Notes: generated by a model from the sequence alone, not told the origin. A stretch of DNA of 19,444 nt from Funneliformis mosseae (GCA_910592005.1 CAJVPP010001525.1:1-19444), one strand, 5' to 3'; shown: positions 9,291 through 19,190, counted from the first letter of the stretch. Numbers and translations are program-made.

Positions 9291-9405
9291 TATTGCTGCT
9301 GCTGCTGCTGATTGTGGTGGTGGTGGTGATGGTGCTCCTCTTTACTTTGCTGCTGCTGCTACTACTGATGATGGTAATGGTGGTGTTGTTGGTGGTGAGC
9401 TTCCT
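9291..9405. repeat. Imperfect GCT/GGT trinucleotide microsatellite
   Basis: Two GCT runs alternate with GGT, GAT and ACT triplets over about 115 bp. Several frames are open only because of the triplet repeat, so the 72-codon frame across it is not taken as a gene. On the minus strand the same tract could read as Gln/His or Ser/Thr runs, but stops close both sides. Confidence 0.85.
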
Positions 9406-9465
9406 TTTGCGTGCTGGGTAAATTTTTTACCAACGATGAATTTGTATGTCGATGCCTATTCATGA

Positions 9466-10279
9466 TTCAGCGGGAGATTAAGTTAATTGATTTTTTTGAA
9501 AGGGTACATTAAAAAATTTATTTTAACTTATAGTTGAATTATGAAATCTAAAATTATTTATTTTTATCATAAATTATAGAGACGTCGCAGCGTTCGCACG
9601 ATCTTGCACCTCTTTAGGTTACCCTTTCGGGTCGGATACTTATTAGGTAGTTTGATTTATATACTGTATATTTATTTAAAAAATAAATATATTTTGATGT
9701 AGTAATTTTTTCACAAGTTGTAGCGATTATTCTAGTATATCATGAATAATATTCTTTTCAAATGCATCGGTTAGTTTTTTTTTTTATCCATTAATTTCGG
9801 GCTGGACCCATAAAATTTTATTATTAATATTATTTAAGACGATTACTTTAGGGTGGACAACACCATTTTAGTTTTCTTTTTTGATTACCTCTTTTTTAGG
9901 CGTTTTTTGGATTAGGCATAAATTTTTATTTTTAACACTATATACAGTTCGTCGCCAGATGAAGAAACTTTAAAAAACGATTATTCCATCACGATAAAGA
10001 AACCGAACTGACCTAAAAAAAAAAAAAAAATTTAAAAATGAAAAAAAAAGGAAAGTTTTAATCGACGACAAAGTGAAAAATAAAAAAAATAAAAAATCAA
10101 AACCTTATATTTCTGTATGTGTAACATAAATCATCAGGAACCAATCAGTAATTTTATGTTTTCTGAGTTAAAAACATGTTATTTGACGTTACTTTTAGCC
10201 TAAGAAAAGTCTCTTTTTTTAATTACAAACTGCGTTTACAAATATTTTTTTTTTAAAAATAATATATGGAAGTTTGTGT
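9466..10279. other. AT-rich spacer with one short GC-richer patch
   Basis: The patch 9582-9645 is open on the plus strand after an acceptor-like ATTATAG and ends at TAG (21 codons including YPFGSDTY), which could be a stray exon. The rest is A/T-rich low complexity, including long A runs at 10015-10030. Confidence 0.35.
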
Positions 10280-10518
10280 TCAGTCACAACCTTTACCAAA
10301 GTCTTGACAAGCTGGACAAATGTATATAGGGTAACCTTTAATATGTCTATCAATGGTAGTCATAATAGCATTTAAAATTCTCAGTACTGTAACTAAAAAA
10401 ATTTTATAAAAGAAATATCTTTAGTCTTGATAATATAAACTATGTAATTTTTATTTACTAATTTACTTATATCTTCAAGCGTTATACAGGCAAATTTGCA
10501 TGCAATTTTATTTAATAA
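10280..10518 (-). pseudogene. Two-exon 3' gene fragment with CxxC motif
   Basis: Minus-strand exon 10518-10467 (contains ACKFACITLEDI) ends at donor GTAAAT (10466). A strong acceptor TTTTTTTAG (ending 10393) opens the last exon, 10392-10280, which ends YICPACQDFGKGCD then TGA. Both junctions are phase 1 and the intron is 74 nt, exactly the size class of the kinase-gene introns. The cysteine pairs could form a small zinc site. Upstream the frame is closed by TAA at about 10521 and no acceptor or ATG rescues it, so it is either 5'-truncated or has distant exons. Family not recognised. Confidence 0.35.
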
Positions 10519-11918
10519 TTAAAATTATTTATAATATTTTAAACATTTTTAAAATAATTAATTTAAAAACTAATATTTTTATAATAAAGTTATGATATTT
10601 TCTAAGTAAAAATTCAAAAAAAAGTAATTAATTATTGATATTTTAAAGATAAAAAGGATAAATTATTATGAAAAAAAGTTAAATTTTTAAACTTATATTC
10701 TTGCTATCTATTGATTTTAGAAACATAAAAATATAATCATTTAGTAGGTCTTAATGAGATAAATCTGACAAACTAAATTTTATTTTCTTGTAATTATTTT
10801 TTTTTTTAAGACGCGGTGATGCAATATTTTATTATAAAAAATCAAATTCATAAAATATATGAAAATCCCAAGACAGGTACAAATGTAGAAAAATAAAAAT
10901 TGCTGCCTAATATTCTTCACTAGAAAACTAGCTCCCACCAGACTAACTGGTTATCCTGTTTGATTCTGATCGTAAAGATTCACTGAACAATCATCAATAC
11001 TAAACTGTATGAGAATAACCATTAGAACAACTGGTTATACCTGGTCTAAGAAGAGGGACCAATATTGATCATGTTTGTAAGATTTATTAATTAGAGTGAA
11101 ATGATCTAGGACATCTTGATTAAGTATATAAGTGTACTGGTTCGTTAGATATTAAAATGCAATCTTCATACCTGTAGATCTTGGTCAATTTTTTTTTTTT
11201 TTTTTGAATAAATAAATCATCAATGCAGACTTTTCAACCAGGTCGTTCTTATAAAAATCATTATGTATACGCTAAAAACTAGGCATGATCGTTTTCTTTA
11301 TTTTAATATATACCTTCTCTTTTTTTTCGCATTGCGATTAAGGTTGAAACTTATTGATTTCGACGGGTTTCGATTTCCCGGTTTTGCACTTAGTAGCGAT
11401 ATTGTCATTTTTAATTTTTCATTTTTTTTAATTGTCATTTTAATTTTATTTTTATTTTTTTTTTATTTCTCTGATATATGAATTTTTTTTTTCTTTTGTT
11501 TGCGATTTTAATTGATTAGCATTTTATTGATTTGATAAAATGGAATTTCAGAAATGTAGAGCGCCGATGTTGAGACAACAATTGATAAATTAAATTTATT
11601 AAGTAATTTTTACATCATATTGTCTAATTTCTAAATTTAAAAACTTTTTTCTTACATTTTTCCTTTGTTTATAAATATATACTTAAAGAACTAATGCAAA
11701 AACATCAAAATCCGAGAAGTGATAAGAGTTTACTATCATACGTGTAATAAATTCATATTTGTTATGGTCCATGTAAAGGAATGTGCGTTATAATAATTGG
11801 AATGACATTGTTAAGATACAATGCTTACACAATCCTATTAAAACTATTTTATTTATTTTTTATCCTAGAAACAAAAAGTACGATTTCCGCACCTACAATA
11901 CATATTCGAATTCTTTAA
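10519..11918. other. Long AT-rich spacer with a stray repeat core
   Basis: No supported gene. Two copies of AACTGGTTAT lie at 10945 and 11029, 84 bp apart. At 11338-11390 is a fragment related, inverted in its core, to the inverted-repeat element at 18348-18492. The plus frame 11263-11481 is dominated by poly-T-derived Phe/Leu and is not accepted as a gene. Confidence 0.45.
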
Positions 11919-12017
11919 ATGTCGGAAAAAAAAAAGATATTTGAAAGTCCCCGTATTTATTTACCTTCTAATGCTACATTGGGCAATTCTTCGGTCCCTC
12001 CTATTCATCATGCTTAG
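11919..12017 (+). CDS. Candidate 32-aa ORF
   Basis: ATG (11919) to TAG (12015-12017), reading MSEKKKIFESP then a Ser/Pro-containing stretch. The same frame stays protein-like past this stop and two more stops up to about 12114, so the short ORF may be the start of a decayed longer gene or the first exon of one. No family recognised and no TATA box placed with confidence. Confidence 0.2.
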   Translation: MSEKKKIFESPRIYLPSNATLGNSSVPPIHHA

Positions 12018-12536
12018 AGTAGCTGAATGATTAAGGCTAAGTACTCTTCTAGACTAGCTTTCGTCTCTTGAAGGAAGGAATATTATTCTGTCAATGCCTT
12101 TTGTACTTCGGTATAAGAAACAAAGTTTAAATTAATTACGAATTCATGAAAAAAATTTTCATCAATCTATAACGATAATAAACCAATAACAAAACATTTT
12201 TTTTAGATTGTTCAAAAAAAAAAATTTTGTAACTTGTACTCAAGACGTCATTCGGACATTTTCAGGTTGATAACAAGTTTTTGTAACAGGGTGATTAATT
12301 CTGAATAAAAAAAATTTTTTTTTTTAAAAAATATTTTAAAATACATTTATATAAATTATTTACAATGGTACCAAATGAACAAATTTTCTGAGGGGAATTC
12401 TTACAAAGTTGTCATTTACATGACACAATTATGTAATTGTACCACATACAAATTTCAGAAGTTTCTCTTGGAATTCTCGGAAAGTGATTACCTTATATGG
12501 TAATATGTGACCTGAAATATCACATTAACGAAGCAC
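12018..12536. other. Upstream region of the plus-strand kinase gene
   Basis: AT-rich, with a weak tRNA-like A-box match TAGCTGAATGA at 12020-12030 (no good B box) and a short hairpin TTACC-N6-GGTAA around 12488-12503. No supported gene. Confidence 0.4.
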
Positions 12537-12545
12537 ATAAATATA
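12537..12545 (+). promoter_or_regulatory. TATA-like element of the kinase gene
   Basis: ATAAATATA lies 44 bp before the ATG at 12581, followed by A-rich leader sequence. Spacing agrees with the other TATA boxes in the window. Confidence 0.45.
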
Positions 12546-12580
12546 GTTTCTTTGATCAAAAAAAAATAGTCTAAAAAAAA

Positions 12581-14530
12581 ATGGATTATGAAGGTCGACA
12601 AATGTTTAAGAAATGTGAGGAATGTGATCAATGGGGAAACACTTCCAAGGAAAATTCAAAGTTTTGCCGAATCTGTATTAAAGTACGCACAAAATGTGAT
12701 GAATGTCATGAATGGGAAAAACCTTCTAAAGTAATTTACCAAATTTGTCAACTTTGCATTTGGAAGTATGGAAAATGTAATTGTTGTAATGAATGGAGAA
12801 AACCTTCCGAAGAGAACCCACATATTTGTCATAATTGTCAAAATTATATTAAAATATGTGATAAATGTAATAATTTATTTGAAACATATTCTAAAAAAAA
12901 CCAACAAATTTGTCAACTTTGTATTAGGAAGTATGTAAAATGCATTGATTGTAATGAATGGAGGAAACCTTCTAAGAAAAATCTACAGATTTGTCAAAAG
13001 TGTATTATTGGGAAGATAAAATGTAATGGATGTTATAAATGGAGAAAACCTTTTGAAAAAGATCCACAGATTTGTCGAATTTGTTATAAATTATTTAATT
13101 CTAGTGGAAATCAAGTTGTTGACGATTTTATTAAATATACACAGATGAATTGTAATCAAACTGTAAGAATGGAATTCTTTCCCTATCATCAATTTAAAAA
13201 TGTAGAGTATATTGCTGAGGGGGGATTTAGTAAAATTTATAAAGCTACCTTTGAAAATGGTAAATTTGAAAATGGTAAAATAAATTTTGAACGAATACGT
13301 TCTTTAAAAGTTGCACTCAAAAAACTTAATAATTCTAATAATATATCTTCTAAAGAATTAAATGAGGTATAATAATTTATTTCTATTTAAATAATATATA
13401 TATCATACATTAAAGTTAATAATTTTTTTTCATTTTTATAGCTAAAAATATTTTATAAACTTAATTTAAATTGCGGATTATATAGTTCTTTTCATATAAA
13501 TGAGTATTATGGAATTACCCGTGATCCTAATACAGGAAATATAATGTTTGTTATGAAATATTATGAATCAGGCGATTTGGGAGATTTCATAGCAAAAAAC
13601 TTTTATAATATTGATTGGATTAAAAAGTTAGAAATATTAGATAATATTATAGGAGGACTTTATCATATTCATGATCAAAAATTTATCCATCGAGACTTAC
13701 ATAGTGGTAATATTCTTTATAGTAATCCTAAAAGCAATTATCCTGCGGTAATAAGCGATTTAGGAATAAGTAAATCATCAATCGAGTCAACAGATAAGGA
13801 ACATATTTATGGAATTATTCCTTATATATCTCCCGAGATTTTTTTAGGACAAAATTATACTACAGCCGCGGATATTTATAGTTTTGGTATGATTATGTGG
13901 GAATTAATGACTGGCAGAAAGCCTTTTTGGGACCAAGGTCATAATACAGAACTTATTATTGAAATAGTTGATGGTTGTCGTCCTCCAATTGTCACAAATG
14001 CACCAGAAGGATTTATTGAATTAATGCAAAAATGTTGGGATTCTGATCCAAATAAAAGACCAACTGCTTCCGATTTAAAAATTAAATTAAATGTCATGAA
14101 ACATAATGAATATGAAAATGTGACGGAATGTAATAAGGAAACTAATATGATTGGACCTATAACGACAAATAATCAAAAGGCAATTTATAAGAGTAGATCT
14201 TTATGTGAGATGATAAAATCTGCGATGTTGATAAGAAATCCAAGAAGTCAAACTATTAATTCAGAATTGGGTAATTATTAAATCGAATTATATCCACTTT
14301 GATAATTATTAATCATAAAATTTTACAAATGAAGGTAAAAGAAAATTAGAAGATGATTACAAAAGTTTTAAAAAGAGTAAATTATTTGAAAATAAAAATA
14401 ATGGTAATTATTTAATATATTATGTTTAAAATTAAAATTAAATTTTAATTGTATCTACTATTTTTATATGCATTATTAAGGTTTATATGTACCTAAAGAA
14501 CTGGAATTGGATACTAATGAAGGTGATTAG
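12581..14530 (+). CDS. Zinc-ribbon-repeat protein kinase, 577 aa, four exons
   Basis: Proposed exons 12581-13366, 13442-14270, 14335-14403 and 14481-14530. Residues 12-168 carry six CxxC-x13-CxxC repeats with a 27-residue period (repeat four has one extra residue), each likely a zinc-binding ribbon, with a recurring NEWRKPS core. The kinase domain spans about 205-480: Gly loop AEGGFSKIYKA (212-222), VALKKL with ATP-binding K247, helix-C Glu E262, HRDLHSGN (345-352; D347, N352), DLG in place of DFG (368-370) and SPE in place of APE (392-394). All key residues are present, so activity is expected. It resembles the tyrosine-kinase-like families expanded in Rhizophagus; substrate is unknown. Intron 1 (13367-13441, 75 nt) is clear. 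Introns 2 (14271-14334) and 3 (14404-14480) use GTAATT donors, AAG acceptors and phase 1, and add a basic tail ending PKELELDTNEGD. If intron 2 is retained the protein stops at 14281 (541 aa). Confidence 0.85.
14335..14530 (+). other. Two short 3' exons of the kinase gene
   Basis: Exon 3 (14335-14403, 23 codons) reads GKRKLEDDYKSFKKSKLFE and further; exon 4 (14481-14530) reads LYVPKELELDTNEGD then TAG. Both join exon 2 in phase 1. An alternative acceptor TTAG at 14349 keeps the frame and drops five residues. From memory, similar GKRK...KELELD tails close many Rhizophagus kinases, which is why I prefer splicing over the stop at 14281. Confidence 0.65.
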
Positions 14531-14937
14531 CAGACATATATGTAATTTTTTAATTTAATTTATAAACTAATGTTATTTATACGTACATATAGAATATATT
14601 ACCAAGGCACTTGCATATGATATCTAGAATATTTTTCGATGCAAGTAATGGAGATGACAAAATAACTTCATAGGTACTTTATAAAAAAAATGCTAAATAA
14701 CTTTAATAAGCTAAGCTTTTAAACTCGATATTTTTTTTTTTCACTCTTAATAACAGTCTTATACTCGATGGTATCAGATTTTAGAACAATATTTGAAATT
14801 ATTCAATATCTTTTCAATTTAATCCATTATTTTCCTAAAGTTCGGCTCGATTTTAAATTTATTATACTTGCCTAATTGTTCAATCATTATTTATTAAAAT
14901 TTAATATTTTTGAACATTTTAATAATTATTAATTTAA

Positions 14938-15066
14938 TATAGTTTAACTAATAATAAAATTGTCATTAATTCAGTTCAAAAAGCAAATGTTACTACACGA
15001 CCTTCATCACCTCTAGTTAAACATTTTGATCTCACTTTCAACCAAAAAATAAAAAAGTACTATTAA
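14938..15066 (+). pseudogene. Fragment resembling the start of a BED-finger (hAT-type) transposase
   Basis: Open plus frame of 42 codons between TAA (14935-14937) and TAA (15064-15066), without ATG. It contains TTRPSSPLVKHFDLTFNQKI, similar in feel to the 'SPVWxHF' stretch that opens BED zinc fingers of hAT transposases. The cysteines and histidines of the finger are missing because the frame stops just after. A plausible transposon scrap between the two kinase loci, but the evidence is one short motif. Confidence 0.25.
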
Positions 15067-15600
15067 TTATCTGCGGCAACGTTATTAATACAAAATGCTC
15101 TCATTTAATGTATTCCGCTTGAAAAAGGAGTGTAGTATAAAGAAAAAGAATAGTGAAAAACAATTTTGTATTTTCATAATTTAAATATCAAGACCAAGTT
15201 ACATTAATAATAGATTTGGTAACGGAAATAATATCTGGATATTTTGAGTAGTATTTATAGAATAGTCGGGTTTACGCAATATATAAATAATGCTGAGCAA
15301 ATAACCTTAATTATAATAAATTGTATAGCATCAAAATTTAATCGACAAAATAAAAATCATAAATTTACATCGTCAAATATATTTTTAATTTTCATGAGCC
15401 AGAAATCTGATAATCTGCTTAATCTTACTCATGACATGAAGTAATTAGTATTACTTATCACCTTTCAATTACACAATAACAATAGTTAATATTATATCGT
15501 TCACGTTTGTATACGTATATTTTATTTCTTACTAAATTTCGTTTCCATTTTAAAATGAATTTAAACATTTAGAAACCAATATTATGAATTTAAGGACATT
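15067..15600. other. Spacer between the two tail-to-tail kinase loci
   Basis: AT-rich. A 66-codon plus frame (15244-15444) starts only with TTG and has no recognisable motif; not accepted as a gene. No repeat structure noted. Confidence 0.4.
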
Positions 15601-15625
15601 GATAATAAAAACCTTTGTTAATTAC

Positions 15626-17277
15626 ATTGAAGGTTTTTTAAGGATAAGGATCCCAACTTCTTTTCATTACAATTAGCATAACTTTGGGAGTATCTTGAGT
15701 AATATCAGGCCGCTTTCCATCAATGATTTCATAAATAAAGGTTATGATCGTGCTCAACTTTATCATAAGGTTTACAACCTGACGTTAATTCCCACATAAC
15801 CATACCAAAACTATAAATGTCAGATTCTTTTGAAAATTTAACGCCCTTAAATACTTCAGGTGCAATATAAGGTATAACACCATATATTTCATCATTCTGC
15901 GAAACATCTGAGGGTTGTGATAATCCTAGATCTCCAATGCACCATTCTTCACATCCCTATACCTCTCTTCAAACGGACGAGTTGGTGATAACAATATATT
16001 TCCACTATGAAGATCTCGATGTATAATATTGTTTATATGAATAACCAAGCGTCTAAAAAAGTATATATATATTTAGTAAATTAAACACTTAATCAGCATT
16101 ATAAATATTATTAAATATATAAGTACCCTTGTGAAATATCACGTAAAATACATAATTTATCATCCCATGTAATATCTCTAAAATTTTTTTGTAAGTAATT
16201 ATGCAAATCAGCTCCTTTTGCATACATCATTATCAACATAAACTCCTTTGTCCCGGGATCTTGTGTAGCTCCATAGCATCGAATAACATTTTTAAACATT
16301 CTCCGATTATTGTTACAATAATATAACGATTTTAACTAAAATTATTATAATAGCAAAAATTTAATATAAAGTAAAAATGTCTTATAAAATGTCATATTAA
16401 ATAATTACCTTAGTTTGAGAATTTAAGATTCTTTTTATCACTTTTATTGTCATAAGGATTTAATCTAGTTGCTCGATAAACTATTCCAAATCCTCCTTCC
16501 GCTATTTTTTCTAAACTTGTAATTTGAGAATATGGAATCCATTCCATTGGTGAAATACTTTCAAAATATTCCATTGGTGGAGTATAATTACCAAATATAA
16601 TTGATGCATCAATAATGATTGATACTACTCTCTTACATTTCCTACATTGAGATAGTTCAGTAATTCCAAATATGATATTTGTCGTTAAGCAATATCTACA
16701 TTCGGTATATATTATTAAACAATATGAGCACCACTTTTGACAATCTGTTTCAAAATTTAATTTTCTATCACAGATTATACAAGAACTAATGAAATCCCAC
16801 CATGGCAAATAAAATATTGGAATTAATTTATTAATAACTGATGATTCTGTCCGTCCATGATAAATCAAGTAACATTTAGGACATGTATCTCCACCAGACA
16901 AAGCTTTTCCACATATATGACACACATTGACGTAATTTCGATTTCGATTATTTCGAAATCTTTTATATCTAAGTAAAGTTTGTACAAAGTATAAAATTTC
17001 CGAGCAATTTAAACACCATTTTTGAATATAATGTGAGAAAAAATCTGAATTTCTGGGTTCATGATCACTACACTGAATGTTATTTGTACCTATACATATA
17101 TCAGACTATATCTAAACAACTTTTACAATATTTGCAGTTATCACAAATTGACCTAGAAAATTCAAGTCCACAATAATTGCAACTGTTGTCATTTTCATTA
17201 AATGAAATAAACATAATTGGCACGGGGCTAGATTTTAAATTTGGGGTTTGGTCAAAAGTCTCATTTTTCGTTTCCAT
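15626..17277 (-). pseudogene. Zinc-ribbon protein kinase pseudogene, three recognisable exons
   Basis: Same architecture as the plus-strand kinase. ATG at 17277 starts a cysteine-rich region with CxxC pairs (C33/C36, C45/C48, C51/C54) that stops at TGA 17103-17101; the rest continues in another frame from about 17105 through more CxxC pairs to EWIPYSQITSLEKIAEGGFG (Gly loop, about 16545-16480). Exon 1 ends at 16409, exon 2 is 16335-16127, exon 3 starts at 16052; the introns are 73 and 74 nt. Exon 3 holds IIHRDLHSGNIL, then GDLGLSQPSD (DLG near 15930), YIAPEVF and SKESDIYSFGMVMWELTS. Breaks: frame shifts near 17105, near 16445 (just before the VIK lysine), near 15955 and near 15737, a TAA at 15640-15638, and about seven residues missing at helix C. 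With so many lesions it cannot make a full kinase. Confidence 0.88.
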
Positions 17278-17772
17278 TTTGTATTAAAGTGAAAAATATC
17301 CGATATCATATCAATTTATTTTTTTTTTTCCGGAGAAATTATTCCATTGTGTAACCTAAATGCGTCATTTTGGATATTCCAAATCGGATGGGATCTGGGC
17401 AACCAGACGATCTTACTATAACCGGTTATATCCGATAGGTAGGATAAAGAAATGGAAAAAATGTAAATGAATAACGTTAAGGATCCAAATTTTAGTCCTG
17501 AGGAAATTTCGTTGTTATAAGTGATCGTCGTTTCATAACTGGAAATCTGAGATTCCCTTTTTTGTACTTGTCACGTGACGGTGAAAACGAAAATTATTAT
17601 TAAAAAGTTTTTGTATTTTTTATTATGCAAGATTACCTTTTTATTTGACAAAGATAACAAATATTTAACATTATCAATATAATCCCTAGATATACATGAA
17701 ATGCTTTTACAAAAGTGATAAAATTTGAAAATTATCTAAATTCGTAATTCATACCGACCAGTTTGACTTAAT
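17278..17772. other. Region upstream of the kinase pseudogene
   Basis: No supported gene. It holds two perfect palindromes: TATAACCGGTTATA (17417-17430), about 140 bp upstream of the pseudogene ATG, and GTCACGTGAC (17570-17579), an E-box type core. The patch 17360-17470 is open in two plus frames at once, so coding there is undecided. Confidence 0.5.
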
Positions 17773-17940
17773 TCAAATCCCATCCTTGATTGTAAATAAA
17801 AATAATAAAAATGAAATTTCCTTTGTAAATAAATTAAATAAATTACTAAATATTTCAATATTGGAAAATTTTTCATGCAGTGTCTCATTTATACCTAGTG
17901 ACATCGAGTTTGATGCATAATCATTAAATACTTTAACCAT
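17773..17940 (-). CDS. Candidate small gene, 55 aa
   Basis: ATG at 17940 to TGA at 17775-17773 on the minus strand, beginning MVKVFNDYASNSMSLGINE. A canonical TATAAATA (minus strand, 17995-17988) lies 55 bp before the ATG, the same spacing as for the secreted protein gene. The second half becomes Phe/Leu-rich and may really be intron: a donor GTAATT near 17848 and an AAG acceptor near 17788 would give a shorter protein ending RWDLN. No signal peptide and no family recognised. Confidence 0.33.
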   Translation of the reverse strand: MVKVFNDYASNSMSLGINETLHEKFSNIEIFSNLFNLFTKEISFLLFLFTIKDGI

Positions 17941-17987
17941 TAATTATTAAAATCAATAAAATTAATTAAATGTAAAAAATATCTTTC

Positions 17988-17995
17988 TATTTATA
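17988..17995 (-). promoter_or_regulatory. TATA box for the 55-aa candidate
   Basis: TATAAATA on the minus strand, followed by G and an A/T-rich leader to the ATG at 17940. Best TATA match on this strand in the area. Confidence 0.45.
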
Positions 17996-18347
17996 CCATC
18001 TTTAAAAATTTAATAAATCGTTGCAGATAAACTTTGCGATTAATAATATTTAACTGACAATGAATTTCCGTATAATAATAATTTGGACGAAACGTATATT
18101 GGTGGGATGTCAGAAAAATTATTAAGAACCGAAATCTGGTCACGAAATTTCCCAGCAGACATTCTAAAATTATCTAAAGTCTAATTTTGGAAAATAGTTT
18201 GAAATCGGACGAAACTGGTAATTACATATTTATGTAGAAAGTTTTAATCATTGATTTGCTTCAACTCCATTTCTCATGGTTATCCGAATCAATACTTAAA
18301 CGAATGTGACATATTTTGAGAACTGAAAAGTGCAAAGGGTGTCCGTT

Positions 18348-18492
18348 AAGGTTGCCGACAAAAACTGGAGGTTTTGACAATCATCGAAATCGAAACCGTC
18401 GTTGAAATCCCGTCGTCGAAACCCGTCGAAACCCATCGAAATCAAAAGTTTTCGACTTGCCAAAATGGGATTGGGCTTTTCTCCGCAACCTT
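18348..18492. mobile_element. Small inverted-repeat element with TCGAAA-rich core
   Basis: Left end AAGGTTGCCGACAAAA (18348-18363) and the reverse complement of the right end (18477-18492), AAGGTTGCGGAGAAAA, match at 14 of 16 positions. The 145-bp unit is more GC-rich than its flanks and its centre repeats a CGTCGAAACCC / CATCGAAATC type word (18388-18443). A related core lies at 11338-11390. MITE-like by size and ends; no target duplication seen. Confidence 0.45.
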
Positions 18493-18861
18493 GGATGATT
18501 CGAATTGTTCTAAAATAAAATTATTTGCTGTCCCCAACTTTTTAATCTAATGATTCATATAAGAGCAACAAATATTGAAATCTAGTATTATGTGCAAATT
18601 TACAAAAAAAAAAGAAAAAAAAATTACAAACCAGTGTAATTTCCAAGACATCGTCAATATTAAATATTAGAAAGAATTTAAATATGGATGTTAGATTGCT
18701 TCGGGTTCTAATTGATTTGAATCCGGTTCGAATTTATCTAATAATATGGCAAGGATGTATTCTTTAAAAAAAAAAAAAAATAAACAAATGAATTTATAAT
18801 AACAAACATACTGAAATTAGCACAAAACAAAAAAATAATAATGTTTTTTTCTAAACTAGAC

Positions 18862-18877
18862 GAGAGAGAGAGAGAGA
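18862..18877. repeat. (GA)n microsatellite
   Basis: About eight GA units in a row. Confidence 0.8.
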
Positions 18878-19091
18878 AGGTCTTTATTAATTAATTAAAC
18901 AATTAAATTAAATTATTTGAGGAAATTTTTTTTTTTTTGTATTGTCAATTAGCCCCAAAAAAATTGTTTCATGGATTAATAATATTGAAATATCACTTTT
19001 AAATCTTCGAATACGCTATTAGTTTTATATAATATTTACATGAATCATGTGTTTCTAATCAATATTTTTAATAATAAATGCTTGCGCTTAG
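18878..19091. other. AT-rich spacer
   Basis: A/T-rich low complexity; nothing supported on either strand. Confidence 0.45.
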
Positions 19092-19190
19092 CCAGATATA
19101 GATGAATCTATAACTGTTTCTCCTGAACACCACGCAGAGGTGGCAAGCTTTGTTCAGGTTAAAAAAATATTTGAGGTGAAAAAAGAATAA
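19092..19190 (+). CDS. Exon-like open stretch, 32 codons
   Basis: Opens right after acceptor-like GCGCTTAG (ending 19091) and reads PDIDESITVSPEHHAEVASF, then a Lys/Val-rich end and TAA at 19188-19190. A donor-like GTTAAA follows CAG at 19158. Acidic, well-mixed composition unlike the A/T-rich flanks suggests a real exon of a gene extending to the right, but no family is recognised. It overlaps a hairpin with CCTGAACA/TGTTCAGG arms (19122-19129 / 19151-19158). Confidence 0.3.
   Translation, partial: PDIDESITVSPEHHAEVASFVQVKKIFEVKKE

Noticed and set aside
9247..9465. 72-codon Ala/Gly-rich frame
   Set aside because: Created by the GCT/GGT microsatellite; other frames are open too.
11263..11481. 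72-codon Phe/Leu-rich frame
   Set aside because: Mostly translated poly-T and a dispersed repeat core; no gene signals.
12020..12090. tRNA-like segment with a good A box
   Set aside because: No acceptable B box and stems do not pair; the same stretch also reads as a decayed frame.
12656..12841. 61-codon minus-strand frame inside the zinc-ribbon repeats
   Set aside because: Antisense shadow of the 81-bp repeat units.
15244..15444. 66-codon plus frame
   Set aside because: TTG start only, AT-rich composition, no recognisable motif or promoter.
19122..19158. Hairpin as a structured RNA
   Set aside because: Eight-base arms only, and the stretch is better explained as part of an exon-like frame.
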